DNA of 26,675 nt from NCBI GenBank assembly GCA_900542445.1, contig UQNN01000026.1:1-26675 (forward strand), given 5' to 3'. Shown piece by piece: positions 13,833-20,981 of this stretch; position 1 is the stretch's first letter; each line of letters starts with the position of its first letter. This stretch comes from an uncultured Eubacteriales bacterium (lineage in GTDB: Bacteria > Bacillota > Clostridia > Christensenellales > Aristaeellaceae). The notes beneath the pieces were generated by a model. That model did no database searches. It was not told where the DNA came from and worked only from the letters and a program-made list of their open reading frames with translations. The position numbers were made by a program, and so were the translations under genes.

Positions 13833-14654
13833 TTACCAGTTCACGCTCACCGCGTCCGAGTCGATGAAAGCGAAAACCTCGCCGTCCGCGCCCTTGCCCG
13901 AATAGCGGATCATGTACCAGCCGTCAATCTCGTCCAGACATTCGACGGATGCGCCCGCGTTCATCGTCTTGATTTCGGGATAACTGTCATCCGGGCCGGT
14001 GCGGAGCTTCGTGCCGTATTCCACACTGCCGCTGTGCGCAGCCGCCTGTCGGTACAGGCCGATGAATTTCGTATCGTAGTGCGCGGCATCCTTAGGAATA
14101 TACGCGCAGGCCGCGCCGCGGAAAGACACAATGTAATAGTCGTCGTAGAACCCGATGACGCGGTAGCGGGTCATTTTGCTCAGCGAGCCGACCTTCTTGC
14201 TGCGCGCGTCCGGCGCGATATACGCCGGAACGTTGCTCTCCATCAGCACGATTTCCAGCGTGTTGCGCACGACATACGTCGCGCCGACCCAGCCCTGTCT
14301 GCCGTTATACTCCACCTCGTAAAAGTTGCGATCCATCGCGACGTTGTTTCCGCCGTCGCTGGAAACGCCCGTCAACGATTCTCCATAGCTGACCGAGCCC
14401 AGTTTTTTGCTGCCCGTGCTGGGCTCGCTCCAAATGCTTGCGCTCTTGCTGATGACCGTCAGCGTAAATGAATCCGCCGCCGTGATCCCGCCAAAGCCGT
14501 CCACGCTCTGATAGCCGTCGCACCAGCCCGCATAGTTCGCAAGCTGAACGGAGCCGTAGATGCGGCTCTCGTGCCAGTCCCCGCCGTCCGCCAGCGCCGC
14601 CGCGCCCAGCAGCAGCAGCCATACAAGACCCAGTGCCCAAATCTTTTTCTTCAT
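13833..14654 (-). CDS. Secreted SH3-domain protein, paralogue B (273 aa)
   Basis: Signal peptide MKKKIWALGLVWLLLLGAAALA with cleavage before DGGDWH. Then come three SH3-like repeats: about residues 48-108 (FTLTVISKSASIWSEPSTGS to GWVGATYV), 112-170 (EIVLMESNVPAYIAPDARS onward) and 200-270 (YGTKLRTGPDDSYPEIKTM, VECLDEIDGWYMIRYS, VFAFID). It has no catalytic motif. The signal-peptide end ALADGG and the last repeat resemble those of the pair at 263-2560, and the leader is related too. ATG 14654 has GAGGGAAG 5 bases upstream. Likely an envelope ligand-binding protein; the exact role is unknown. Confidence 0.82.
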   Translation of the reverse strand: MKKKIWALGLVWLLLLGAAALADGGDWHESRIYGSVQLANYAGWCDGYQSVDGFGGITAADSFTLTVISKSASIWSEPSTGSKKLGSVSYGESLTGVSSDGGNNVAMDRNFYEVEYNGRQGWVGATYVVRNTLEIVLMESNVPAYIAPDARSKKVGSLSKMTRYRVIGFYDDYYIVSFRGAACAYIPKDAAHYDTKFIGLYRQAAAHSGSVEYGTKLRTGPDDSYPEIKTMNAGASVECLDEIDGWYMIRYSGKGADGEVFAFIDSDAVSVNW

Positions 14655-14697
14655 CGTTCTTCCCTCTTTCTGCGGGTTTCGCCCGCTTTTTTCCTGA

Positions 14698-14713
14698 TTC
14701 TGTCTATTTGACG
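14698..14713 (-). promoter_or_regulatory. Leader motif CGTCAAATAGACAGAA upstream of SH3 gene B
   Basis: Matches the motif at 2600-2615 in 14 of 16 bases. Between it and the RBS lies a small hairpin, GCGGG/CCCGC (14672-14686), and then the block CGCAGAAAGAGGGAA, which is also shared with the A2 leader. The two loci are 12 kb apart. Confidence 0.35.
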
Positions 14714-14781
14714 GACGAGGGGGTGTTTTCCTTCCCATTTGGGGTCATGCTTTACATATTTTTCCTGTTTTGCCGGATAAA

Positions 14782-14822
14782 GTCAGGGGCCGTCCTCCCA
14801 TGTATGGCGGACAGCCCCTGAC
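14782..14822 (-). terminator. Terminator of the SASP genes
   Basis: GTCAGGGGC (14782-14790) pairs with GCCCCTGAC (14814-14822), and the stem continues with GTCC/GGAC after one mismatch. On the minus strand a short TTTA follows. It lies 22 bases past the stop of the distal SASP gene. The weak T-run lowers certainty. Confidence 0.6.
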
Positions 14823-14844
14823 AGATGGATTGGAAGAAGCGACT

Positions 14845-15108
14845 TTACGCCTTCCCGCTCATGGAGCGCTCGGCCTGTTCGATGAGGCGTTTGGTCATAT
14901 AGCCGCCGATATAGCCCGCCTGACGGGAGGGCAGATCGCCGTTATAGCCCTGCTTGAGATTGATGCCCAGCTCGCTGGCGATTTCATACTTCATCTGGTT
15001 CAGCGCGCCCTTAGCCTCCGGCACGACGGTGCGGCCGCTGCGGCTGCTGTTGGCGGAAGCCTGCTGCGCGTTCTGCTGGTTCGGCTGATTATTCTGGTTC
15101 TGATACAT
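14845..15108 (-). CDS. Alpha/beta-type small acid-soluble spore protein with Gln/Asn-rich N-terminus (87 aa)
   Basis: SASPs coat and protect spore DNA and are degraded at germination. The conserved core is clear: MKYEIASELGINLKQGYNG with the germination-protease site region YEIASE, then GDLPSRQAGYIGGYM and KRLIEQAE. The first 30 residues (MYQNQNNQPNQQNAQQASAN...) are unusually rich in Gln and Asn, unlike the sister protein. ATG 15108 has AAAGGAG 11 bases upstream. It lies 70 bases after the other SASP gene; a hairpin (TGCGCGCC/GGCGCGCA, 15145-15168) without a T-run sits between them. Confidence 0.95.
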   Translation of the reverse strand: MYQNQNNQPNQQNAQQASANSSRSGRTVVPEAKGALNQMKYEIASELGINLKQGYNGDLPSRQAGYIGGYMTKRLIEQAERSMSGKA

Positions 15109-15144
15109 AGGATTCAAAGCTCCTTTCTTTTTTGACAAGGGGAC

Positions 15145-15168
15145 TGCGCGCCGGACTTGCGGCGCGCA
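15145..15168 (-). other. Intercistronic hairpin between the two SASP genes
   Basis: Eight-base arms TGCGCGCC and GGCGCGCA surround an 8-base loop. On the minus strand no T-run follows, so this may be an mRNA-stabilising or partial attenuation structure rather than a terminator. Confidence 0.45.
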
Positions 15169-15178
15169 ATCGGAGGCG

Positions 15179-15397
15179 TTACCAGTTCTGTCCCGCCATC
15201 TGGTGCTCGGCCTGCTCGATGAGGCGCTTGACCATGTAACCGCCGACGTAACCGGCCTCACGGGAGGTCAGGTCGCCGTTGTAGCCCTGCTTGAGGTTGA
15301 CCCCAAGCTCACGCGCGATTTCATATTTCATGTTGTTCAGCGCGTCCTTGGCCTGCGGCACGTTGATCTGGTTGCCGCCGCTGTTGCTGTTCGCCAT
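15179..15397 (-). CDS. Alpha/beta-type small acid-soluble spore protein (72 aa)
   Basis: Nearly pure SASP core: a short N-terminus (MANSNSGGNQINVPQAKDAL), then MKYEIARELGVNLKQGYNG, GDLTSREAGYVGGYM, VKRLIEQAEHQ. The length is typical. GGAGGTGA lies 6 bases before the ATG. A sigma-G-like promoter is found 30-60 bases upstream, which fits forespore expression. It is the promoter-proximal member of the tandem SASP pair. Confidence 0.97.
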   Translation of the reverse strand: MANSNSGGNQINVPQAKDALNNMKYEIARELGVNLKQGYNGDLTSREAGYVGGYMVKRLIEQAEHQMAGQNW

Positions 15398-15425
15398 GTC
15401 GTTTCACCTCCAATCGGTTCAGCCC

Positions 15426-15455
15426 TATTGTGGCGCGCGGCGAATCGCGATATTC
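15426..15455 (-). promoter_or_regulatory. Sigma-G-like forespore promoter of the SASP genes
   Basis: Minus strand: GAATA (15451-15455), 18 bases, CACAATA (15426-15432). The sigma-G consensus is about GNATR, 17-18, CATNNTA, so it matches except for one base in the -10. Confidence 0.55.
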
Positions 15456-15517
15456 TGACAATAACCGCCTGTCCTTCCATGGAAAGGACGAAAATGCCCA
15501 CTTTTTTGCAAAAAGGG

Positions 15518-15546
15518 TTGACAGAGATGAAAAGCTGTGCTAAAAT
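15518..15546 (+). promoter_or_regulatory. Sigma-A promoter of tRNA-Gly
   Basis: TTGACA (15518-15523), 17-base spacer, TAAAAT (15541-15546); the tRNA begins 21 bases further on. Divergent to the SASP promoter. A near-palindrome (GTCCTTCCATGGAAAGGAC, 15471-15489) lies between the two promoters. Confidence 0.85.
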
Positions 15547-15566
15547 ACGTTTCGCAAGTGAGCGAT

Positions 15567-15641
15567 GCGGTAGTAGCTCAGTGGTAGAGTGCCACCTTGC
15601 CAAGGTGGATGTCGCGAGTCCGAATCTCGTCTACCGCTCCA
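15567..15641 (+). tRNA. tRNA-Gly (anticodon GCC)
   Basis: The acceptor stem GCGGTAG/CTACCGC closes the molecule. The D-arm contains AGCTCAGTGGTAGAG, and the anticodon stem CCACC/GGTGG holds the loop TTGCCAA with anticodon GCC at 15599-15601. The T-arm is GCGAGTCCGAATCTCGT. Discriminator T and an encoded CCA end the gene. A consensus promoter precedes it and a terminator follows, so it is a single-gene unit. Confidence 0.97.
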
Positions 15642-15647
15642 TGTAAG

Positions 15648-15674
15648 CGCCTGTCTGAAAAGACGGGCGTTTTT
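15648..15674 (+). terminator. Rho-independent terminator of tRNA-Gly
   Basis: CGCCTGTCT/AGACGGGCG stem with a GAAA loop, followed by TTTTT. Confidence 0.9.
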
Positions 15675-15686
15675 CTTTTCCTCAGA

Positions 15687-15715
15687 TTGCGCGGCGGAGC
15701 CGTTTCTGATACAAT
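15687..15715 (+). promoter_or_regulatory. Sigma-A-like promoter of the MerR gene
   Basis: TTGCGC (15687-15692), 17 bases, TACAAT (15710-15715). The TG one base before the -10 (extended -10) adds support. The start codon is 22 bases further on. Confidence 0.6.
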
Positions 15716-15736
15716 CAGGTTCGGAGGCGGATGACG

Positions 15737-16594
15737 ATGAAGGAGAAGCACGAGCCGATTGATTTTCGCAATCACCGATATTCCAGCATCGATATGGCGC
15801 GGGAAACCGGCATGAGCAGCGAAGGACTGCGCTTTTACGAGCGAAAAGGCATTTTGCAGGTCGATAAGGACGAAAAAAACGGCTATCGCACCTACCCCAT
15901 CATGAAAGTGCCGATGATGCGCTCGGCCAAAATATTGGGCACATACGGCATTTCACTGGACAGCGTGGCCGAAATCATTCAGGATCATGACCATCATCTG
16001 GATCATTTAGATCGCACGCTCGAACAGGCGGAAGCGAGACTTAACCACGACATCGAGTGGAAACGCCGCTGTCTGGCCGCGCTTCGGGAACAGCGGGAGA
16101 TCATCAGCCACGGAATCGGCACGGTCTATTTTGCCGAGCTGGACGAGATGGCCTATCTGGAATATTATGGCGCGGAAAAACTGCGCACGAACAAAAAGCT
16201 GCGGAGACAGGTGGATCAATGGCTGCAAGGCATGCCGATCGTCATGCCTGCGCCCTTCTGTCCGCGGGAGCTGGTGGGTCAGGACTGCTACTGCCCAGCG
16301 GGTTTCATGGTGCGGCAGGCCGACATGGACTTTCTGGGCCTGCGCGAAGAGGAGAATGTGCGCGTACTTCCCGCGCGTCTGTGCGTCTGCACAACCGTCG
16401 CCCAGCGGGAAGAAGTCGGCATCATGGCAAAAGAAGCGATTGAACCGCTTTTGATATTTATCCAACAGACTGGCCTCTGCGTCGCGGACGACGCGCTTTT
16501 CCGCTGCATATCGTTTGAAAGCAACGAAAATTCAAGCGGTAAAATCTATTATCACGTGATGCTTCCGGTGGAAGTGGGCAAAACTCCCAAGTGA
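15737..16594 (+). CDS. MerR-family transcriptional regulator with cysteine-rich effector domain (285 aa)
   Basis: The N-terminal winged-helix HTH reads YSSIDMARETGMSSEGLRFYERKGIL and GYRTYP (about 15-55). A coiled-coil dimer helix follows (about 75-125, beginning in a His-rich IIQDHDHHLDHLD), then a C-terminal effector domain (about 130-285) that looks GyrI/BmrR-like. The effector domain carries many Cys, including two CxC pairs (DCYCPAG, LCVCTT), which could act in redox or metal sensing; that is inference. Two ATGs lie in frame; the second (15737) is 9 bases past GGAGG, the first (15731) only 3, so I chose the second. The next gene has a MerR-type 19-base-spacer promoter, so it is the likely target. 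The C-terminal domain assignment is only moderately sure. Confidence 0.88.
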   Translation: MKEKHEPIDFRNHRYSSIDMARETGMSSEGLRFYERKGILQVDKDEKNGYRTYPIMKVPMMRSAKILGTYGISLDSVAEIIQDHDHHLDHLDRTLEQAEARLNHDIEWKRRCLAALREQREIISHGIGTVYFAELDEMAYLEYYGAEKLRTNKKLRRQVDQWLQGMPIVMPAPFCPRELVGQDCYCPAGFMVRQADMDFLGLREEENVRVLPARLCVCTTVAQREEVGIMAKEAIEPLLIFIQQTGLCVADDALFRCISFESNENSSGKIYYHVMLPVEVGKTPK

Positions 16595-16656
16595 CTTGCA
16601 TGAAAAAAGCGGGTTCACGGAGACGAAAAACGTCAAAATAAACACAAAGATGCATC

Positions 16657-16687
16657 TTGACCTCCAAGCGACTGTGAATGTTAAAAT
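16657..16687 (+). promoter_or_regulatory. MerR-type promoter with 19-base spacer before the flavin reductase gene
   Basis: TTGACC (16657-16662), then exactly 19 bases (16663-16681), then TAAAAT (16682-16687). Spacers of 19-20 bases are characteristic of MerR-activated promoters, where the activator twists the DNA. Within it, TTGACCTCCA and TGAATGTTAA form an imperfect dyad with 7 of 10 matching. The MerR gene ends 62 bases upstream. Confidence 0.7.
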
Positions 16688-16726
16688 GCAGTCAATCCGA
16701 GGATATTCGGAAAAGGAGGAAAAACG

Positions 16727-18913
16727 ATGAAGAAGACGGCAGCAGCCATTCTCTCGCTCCTGCTCATGACGGGCGCGGTTGCGGGTATGGCAGACGGCGC
16801 GTATACGCCGGGAACCTATCGCCAGAGTGCCAAAGGCATGGGCGGCGACGTTGTGGTGGATGTGACCTTCGATGCGGACGCGATGACGGCCATCGACGTG
16901 GTCAGCCAGAATGAGACGGCCGGTCTGGGCGACGTCGCGCTGACCAGCGTGGCGCAGGCGATGCTCGACGCGCAGAGCGCGGATGTGGACGGCGTTGCGG
17001 GCGCGACGGTTTCCAGCACGGCGCTCAAGCAGGCGGTTTCTCAGGCCATCGCCGAGGCGAGCGGCAAAGAGCAGGCCGCGGCGCATTTTGTGCCCGGCAC
17101 CTACACCACGACCGCGCAGGGCAACAACGGCGCGGTGACGGTGGAAACGACGTTCTCCGAAGATAAGATCGAGAAGATCGAAGTCGTCAATCATTACGAG
17201 AGCCAGGGCGTCTGCGAAAAGGCGCTCTTCACCGAACTGCCGCAGGCGATCCTCGACGAGCAGTCCCTCGCGGTGGATACGATTGCGGGCGCGACGGTGG
17301 CCAGCAACGCGCTGATTTCGGCGGTGCGTCAGGCGGCCGAGCAGGCTGGCTGCGACGTTTCCGCGCTGATGAATGCGCCGGAAAAGAAAGCGCCGGAGAC
17401 GACCGAATATACCGCGGACGTGATTATCGTCGGCGCGGGCGGCGCGGGTCTGTCCGCAGCCGTGGCGGCGACGGATGAGGGCGCGAGCGTCATCCTCATT
17501 GAAAAAGAAGGCTATGTCGGCGGCAACACGCTGGTTTCCGGCGGCATCTTCAACTGCCCGGACGAGGACATGCAGAAGGAAGTCGAAATGACCGCCGGCG
17601 TGAAAGCGCTGGTGGAAAGCGCGCTGGCTGAAACGCCGGTCAGCGAAGAGCACGCGCAGCTCATCGCCAAGGTGAAGGAACAGTACGACGCGCACAACGC
17701 GGCGGGCAAGACCTATCTGTTTGATTCCGTCGAGTGGTTCACGCTTCAGACGTGGAACGCCGGCGACAAGGTGGCCGACCTGAAGCTGGTCTACACCATG
17801 TGCGAAAACGCCTACGACACGATGACCTGGCTGCACGATCTGGGCTGGACGTACAAGTCCGACATCCGTCAGGGCGCAGGCTCGCTGTATCAGCGCACGC
17901 ATTCCTCCGTGGATCACGCGGGCGTGGGCTTCATCAACGCGCTGAGCACCGGTCTTGAAGGCCGCGACGCGCAGATCGTGTACAGCACGACCGCCAAGGA
18001 ACTGGTGATGCAGGACGGCAAGTGCGTCGGCGTCGTCGCCGAGGATCGCGACGGCAACACCATCACCTTCCATGCGAACAAGAACGTCATTCTGGCTACC
18101 GGCGGCTTTGCCCGCAACAAGGAGATGCTGGCCGAATACAACACCTCCGGCAAGTGGCCTGATCTGACCAAGATCACCGGCACGAACATGCCGGGCATCA
18201 CCGGCGACGGCATCCGCATGGCGCAGAGCGTCGGCGCGGCTCTGCGCGACATGGATCAGATTCAGCTGCTCCAGACGACCCAGCCGGGCACCGGCAACTG
18301 CGTCTATGCCTACGTCGCGCCGAAGGAAGCGGCGGGCTACCTCTTCTTTAACAAAGAAGGTCATCGCTTCATCGGCGAGGACGGCCGCCGCGACGACATC
18401 TCTCTGGCGGCGCTGGCGCAGACGGACGCACTGTTCTACATGCTGGAGAGCAGCAACGTGATTACCGATCCGGACAATCAGTACGACCTGCTGGGCGTGC
18501 CGATGAGCGAGTGCATCAACGCGGGCGCGATCATCGTCGGCGACACGCTCGAATCCCTCTGCGAAAAGGTCGGCTGGGATTACGAGACCGTGAAAGCGCA
18601 GATCGACGAATACAACGCCAATGTGGACGCGAACGCGCTGAAGGACGAATATGGCCGCGCGCTGTTCACCATCAAGCAGGAGAACGGCCCGTGGTACGCC
18701 ATCCCGCGCACGCCTTCCGTGCATCACACGATGGGCGGCGTGGTCATCAACGCGGACACGCAGGTGCTCAATGAAAACGGCAACGCCATTCCGGGCCTGC
18801 TGGCTGCGGGCGAAGTGACCGGCGGCATCCATGGCGCGAACCGCGTCGGCGGCAACGCGCTGGTGGACTGCATCACCTACGGCCGCATTGCGGGGCGTAA
18901 GGCCGCGCAGTAA
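16727..18913 (+). CDS. Secreted flavinylated FMN-binding / FAD-dependent reductase (fumarate-reductase-like, 728 aa)
   Basis: Signal peptide MKKTAAAILSLLLMTGAVAG, with no lipobox. Two FMN_bind domains follow (about 26-112 and 120-205), each with a flavinylation-type motif DGVAGATVSS (Thr94) and DTIAGATVAS (Thr190), the kind modified by ApbE. A FAD_binding_2 domain from about 230 begins with the Rossmann loop VIIVGAGGAGLSAAVAA. Active-site-like blocks include RRDDIS (matching the Arg of fumarate reductases), VHHTMGG and ANRVGGNALVDC. The family includes fumarate, urocanate and other acrylate reductases that take electrons through covalent FMN outside the cytoplasm. The substrate is unknown. 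An SD (AGGAGG) lies 8 bases before the ATG. The MerR regulator upstream likely controls it. No ApbE gene is in the window. Confidence 0.93.
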   Translation: MKKTAAAILSLLLMTGAVAGMADGAYTPGTYRQSAKGMGGDVVVDVTFDADAMTAIDVVSQNETAGLGDVALTSVAQAMLDAQSADVDGVAGATVSSTALKQAVSQAIAEASGKEQAAAHFVPGTYTTTAQGNNGAVTVETTFSEDKIEKIEVVNHYESQGVCEKALFTELPQAILDEQSLAVDTIAGATVASNALISAVRQAAEQAGCDVSALMNAPEKKAPETTEYTADVIIVGAGGAGLSAAVAATDEGASVILIEKEGYVGGNTLVSGGIFNCPDEDMQKEVEMTAGVKALVESALAETPVSEEHAQLIAKVKEQYDAHNAAGKTYLFDSVEWFTLQTWNAGDKVADLKLVYTMCENAYDTMTWLHDLGWTYKSDIRQGAGSLYQRTHSSVDHAGVGFINALSTGLEGRDAQIVYSTTAKELVMQDGKCVGVVAEDRDGNTITFHANKNVILATGGFARNKEMLAEYNTSGKWPDLTKITGTNMPGITGDGIRMAQSVGAALRDMDQIQLLQTTQPGTGNCVYAYVAPKEAAGYLFFNKEGHRFIGEDGRRDDISLAALAQTDALFYMLESSNVITDPDNQYDLLGVPMSECINAGAIIVGDTLESLCEKVGWDYETVKAQIDEYNANVDANALKDEYGRALFTIKQENGPWYAIPRTPSVHHTMGGVVINADTQVLNENGNAIPGLLAAGEVTGGIHGANRVGGNALVDCITYGRIAGRKAAQ

Positions 18914-18925
18914 GGGCGAAAATTG

Positions 18926-19029
18926 AAGGGCTGTCAAGCGAATCAACCCGGTAGCTTTAAGAAGAACCTGAAAATGCTCAGATGTTTTCTTCTTACAACA
19001 TACCCGGTTTCAGCTTGACAGCCCTTTTT
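18926..19029. terminator. Long bidirectional terminator / inverted-repeat element
   Basis: GGGCTGTCAAGC (18928-18939) and GCTTGACAGCCC (19013-19024) form a 12-base perfect stem with a run of Ts on the plus strand. An inner AAGAAG/CTTCTT pair and direct ACCCGGT copies lie in the 73-base loop. It separates the convergent flavin reductase and M20 peptidase genes. The long loop is unusual for a simple terminator and could mark a small mobile repeat. Confidence 0.65.
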
Positions 19030-20150
19030 CATCTCACAAGTTCCGGATTTGCAAACAACGCCCGCATCACCGCAGCGCTCAATTTCACGTTGCGTTCAAA
19101 AGAGGCCAGCGAGCCGCACTCCTTCGTGGTGTGCGCATTTTCGCCGAGCAGGCCGAAACCGTCCAGCGCGGCAAGGCCTTCCATCGCGGCAAAAGCCACG
19201 TCGCCTGCGCCGCCGGTGTCTTCCGCCGCAACGGTCATCCCCAGCGCTTGCGCCTGCGCATAAACCAGCTCAAGCAGCTTTGCGCTCTTTTCATTTGCGT
19301 GGAACGGCGGATGCGCCGCGATCTTTTTCAGCGTCGTCGTCGTGCCGGGAATCCCCGGTTTCGCGCAAATCGCCTCGATTTTCGCCCAAGCCGCATCGAT
19401 AGCCGCCGGATCAAAGCTGCGCACCTCTGCGCGAAGCGTCGCTTCATCGCAGACGACGTTCTCCGCCGTTCCGCCGTGGATCACGCCGACGTTGATGCTG
19501 AGCAGCTTCTCGTCGTCGCGCAGCATATACAGCTCATTGACCACCGCACAGAGCTGCTGAATCGCGCTGGCGCATTTCAAATAGTTTGCGCCCGCGTGGC
19601 CGCGAATGCCCGTGCAGGCGATTTGAAACGCCGTCACGCCCTTGCGCTGGCGCACGAGCGTATTGCCCGGCCGCATGGGTTCAAAGCTCAGGCAGGCAAA
19701 GGCCTGTTTGGCCCATTTCGTGATGACCCCGCTGCAACCCTCGGAGCCGATTTCCTCGTCCGCGCTGAGAATCGCAACCACGCGCATACGCTTTGGCATC
19801 GCCGGCAGCACCTCGGCCAGCGCCGCCTGCATGATCAGCACGCCACCCTTCATATCCATCACGCCGCTGCCCGTCAGCCGATCCCCATCCACGGCAAACG
19901 GCTGATTTTCCTCCCGCGCGAAGACCGTGTCCATGTGGCCGATGAGCAAAAGCGTGTCTTCGCCGTCGCCATAGACACATTCCAGCGCGTCGCCGCGCCC
20001 CGCCATCGGATGTCGTGTGACCGTAAAACCCAGCGCCTGCATGTCCTTTTCCACAACGGACACAAACGCCGCCAATCCTTCCAAATCAGCGCTGCCGCTG
20101 GGCATATTCACATACTGCTCCAGTTTTTGGAGTGCGTCCATTTGCTTCAT
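19029..20150 (-). CDS. M20-family metallopeptidase, glutamate-carboxypeptidase-like (373 aa)
   Basis: Zinc peptidase of the M20 family, CPG2-like subgroup. Seen: GHMDTVF (metal ligand His and Asp, about 70-76), GSGVMDMKGG (bridging Asp, about 93-102), SADEEIGSEG with the catalytic Glu (about 128-137), and a lid domain with GIRGHAGANY. No signal peptide, so it acts in the cytoplasm, probably on peptides or acylated amino acids taken up from outside. The exact substrate cannot be read. It lies after the ABC-transporter genes on the same strand, but about 90 bases including a palindrome separate them. A GAGGG SD lies 10 bases before ATG 20150. Confidence 0.9.
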   Translation of the reverse strand: MKQMDALQKLEQYVNMPSGSADLEGLAAFVSVVEKDMQALGFTVTRHPMAGRGDALECVYGDGEDTLLLIGHMDTVFAREENQPFAVDGDRLTGSGVMDMKGGVLIMQAALAEVLPAMPKRMRVVAILSADEEIGSEGCSGVITKWAKQAFACLSFEPMRPGNTLVRQRKGVTAFQIACTGIRGHAGANYLKCASAIQQLCAVVNELYMLRDDEKLLSINVGVIHGGTAENVVCDEATLRAEVRSFDPAAIDAAWAKIEAICAKPGIPGTTTTLKKIAAHPPFHANEKSAKLLELVYAQAQALGMTVAAEDTGGAGDVAFAAMEGLAALDGFGLLGENAHTTKECGSLASFERNVKLSAAVMRALFANPELVR

Positions 20151-20186
20151 ATGATTCCATCCCTCTATTTCAGAAAGTCAGGGGAA

Positions 20187-20223
20187 CGCCGTTTTCTGGC
20201 GGGGTTTGGGGCAAAAGCCCCAA
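20187..20223. repeat. Palindromic intergenic repeat, second copy
   Basis: The hairpin TTGGGGC-AAAA-GCCCCAA (20206-20223) with the flank GGGGTTTGGGGC is the inverted counterpart of 3334-3355. It is placed between the M20 peptidase and the transporter ATPase gene. No T-run follows on the minus strand. Confidence 0.55.
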
Positions 20224-20237
20224 CGCCTCCCCTCGCC

Positions 20238-20981
20238 TTACAGCACCTTCTTCAGGAAGTCCTGCGTGCGCGGATTCTGTGGGTTGCCGAAAACCTCGGC
20301 GGGCGTTCCCTGTTCCATGATGATGCCCTCGTCCATGAAAAGCACGCGGTCGCCCACCTCGCGGGCAAAGCCCATCTCATGCGTGACGACGACCATTGTC
20401 ATGCCGTCCGCCGCAAGCCGCTTCATCACGTCCAGCACCTCGCCGACCATCTCCGGATCGAGCGCGCTCGTCGGCTCGTCAAAGAGCATCACATCCGGCT
20501 CCATCGCCAGCGCGCGCACAATCGCCACGCGCTGCTTCTGTCCGCCGGAAAGCTGCCCCGGATAGGCCTTCGCCTTTTCCGCCAAACCGACGCGCGCAAG
20601 CAACTCCATCGCCGTGCGCTCGATCTGCGCGCGCGGCACCTTTTTGACCTTCATCGGCGCAATGCAGATGTTTTCCAGCACCGTCAAATGTGGAAACAGG
20701 TTGAACTGCTGAAAGACCATGCCGATGCGCTCACGCAGAACGTTGATGTCTTTGCCCGCCTTCATGACGCTCTTCCCCTCGAAGATCACGTCGCCCTCCG
20801 TCGGCGTTTCCAGCAGATTGATGCAGCGCAGGAACGTCGATTTGCCCGAACCGGAAGGCCCGATGACCACAACCACTTCTCCGCTGTGGATATCGATATC
20901 CACGCCCTTGAGCACCTGCAATTTGCCAAAGTGCTTTTTCAGCCCCTTGACGCTGATCAGCGTTTCATTAGCGGTCGCCAC
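20238..20981 (-). CDS. Polar amino-acid ABC transporter ATP-binding protein (247 aa, GTG start)
   Basis: GlnQ/HisP-type ATPase. Seen: Walker A GPSGSGKST (about 42-50), Q-loop VFQQFNLFPHLTVLEN, signature LSGGQKQRVAIVRALA, Walker B VMLFDEPTSALDPE, and the H-loop VVVTHEMGFA. It powers import of polar amino acids with the permease and binding protein encoded upstream. The start is GTG 20981 with GAGGAGG 7 bases upstream; it overlaps the permease end by 14 bases, so translation is coupled. The substrate (Gln, Cys, His, Arg or other) cannot be told from the ATPase. Confidence 0.95.
   Translation of the reverse strand: MATANETLISVKGLKKHFGKLQVLKGVDIDIHSGEVVVVIGPSGSGKSTFLRCINLLETPTEGDVIFEGKSVMKAGKDINVLRERIGMVFQQFNLFPHLTVLENICIAPMKVKKVPRAQIERTAMELLARVGLAEKAKAYPGQLSGGQKQRVAIVRALAMEPDVMLFDEPTSALDPEMVGEVLDVMKRLAADGMTMVVVTHEMGFAREVGDRVLFMDEGIIMEQGTPAEVFGNPQNPRTQDFLKKVL

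Noticed and set aside
16532..18946. Long antisense open frame (804 codons) on the minus strand over the flavin reductase
   Set aside because: It is the reverse-frame shadow of a GC-rich gene; its translation is Arg/Ala/His-rich with no family motif, and the plus-strand product is unmistakable.
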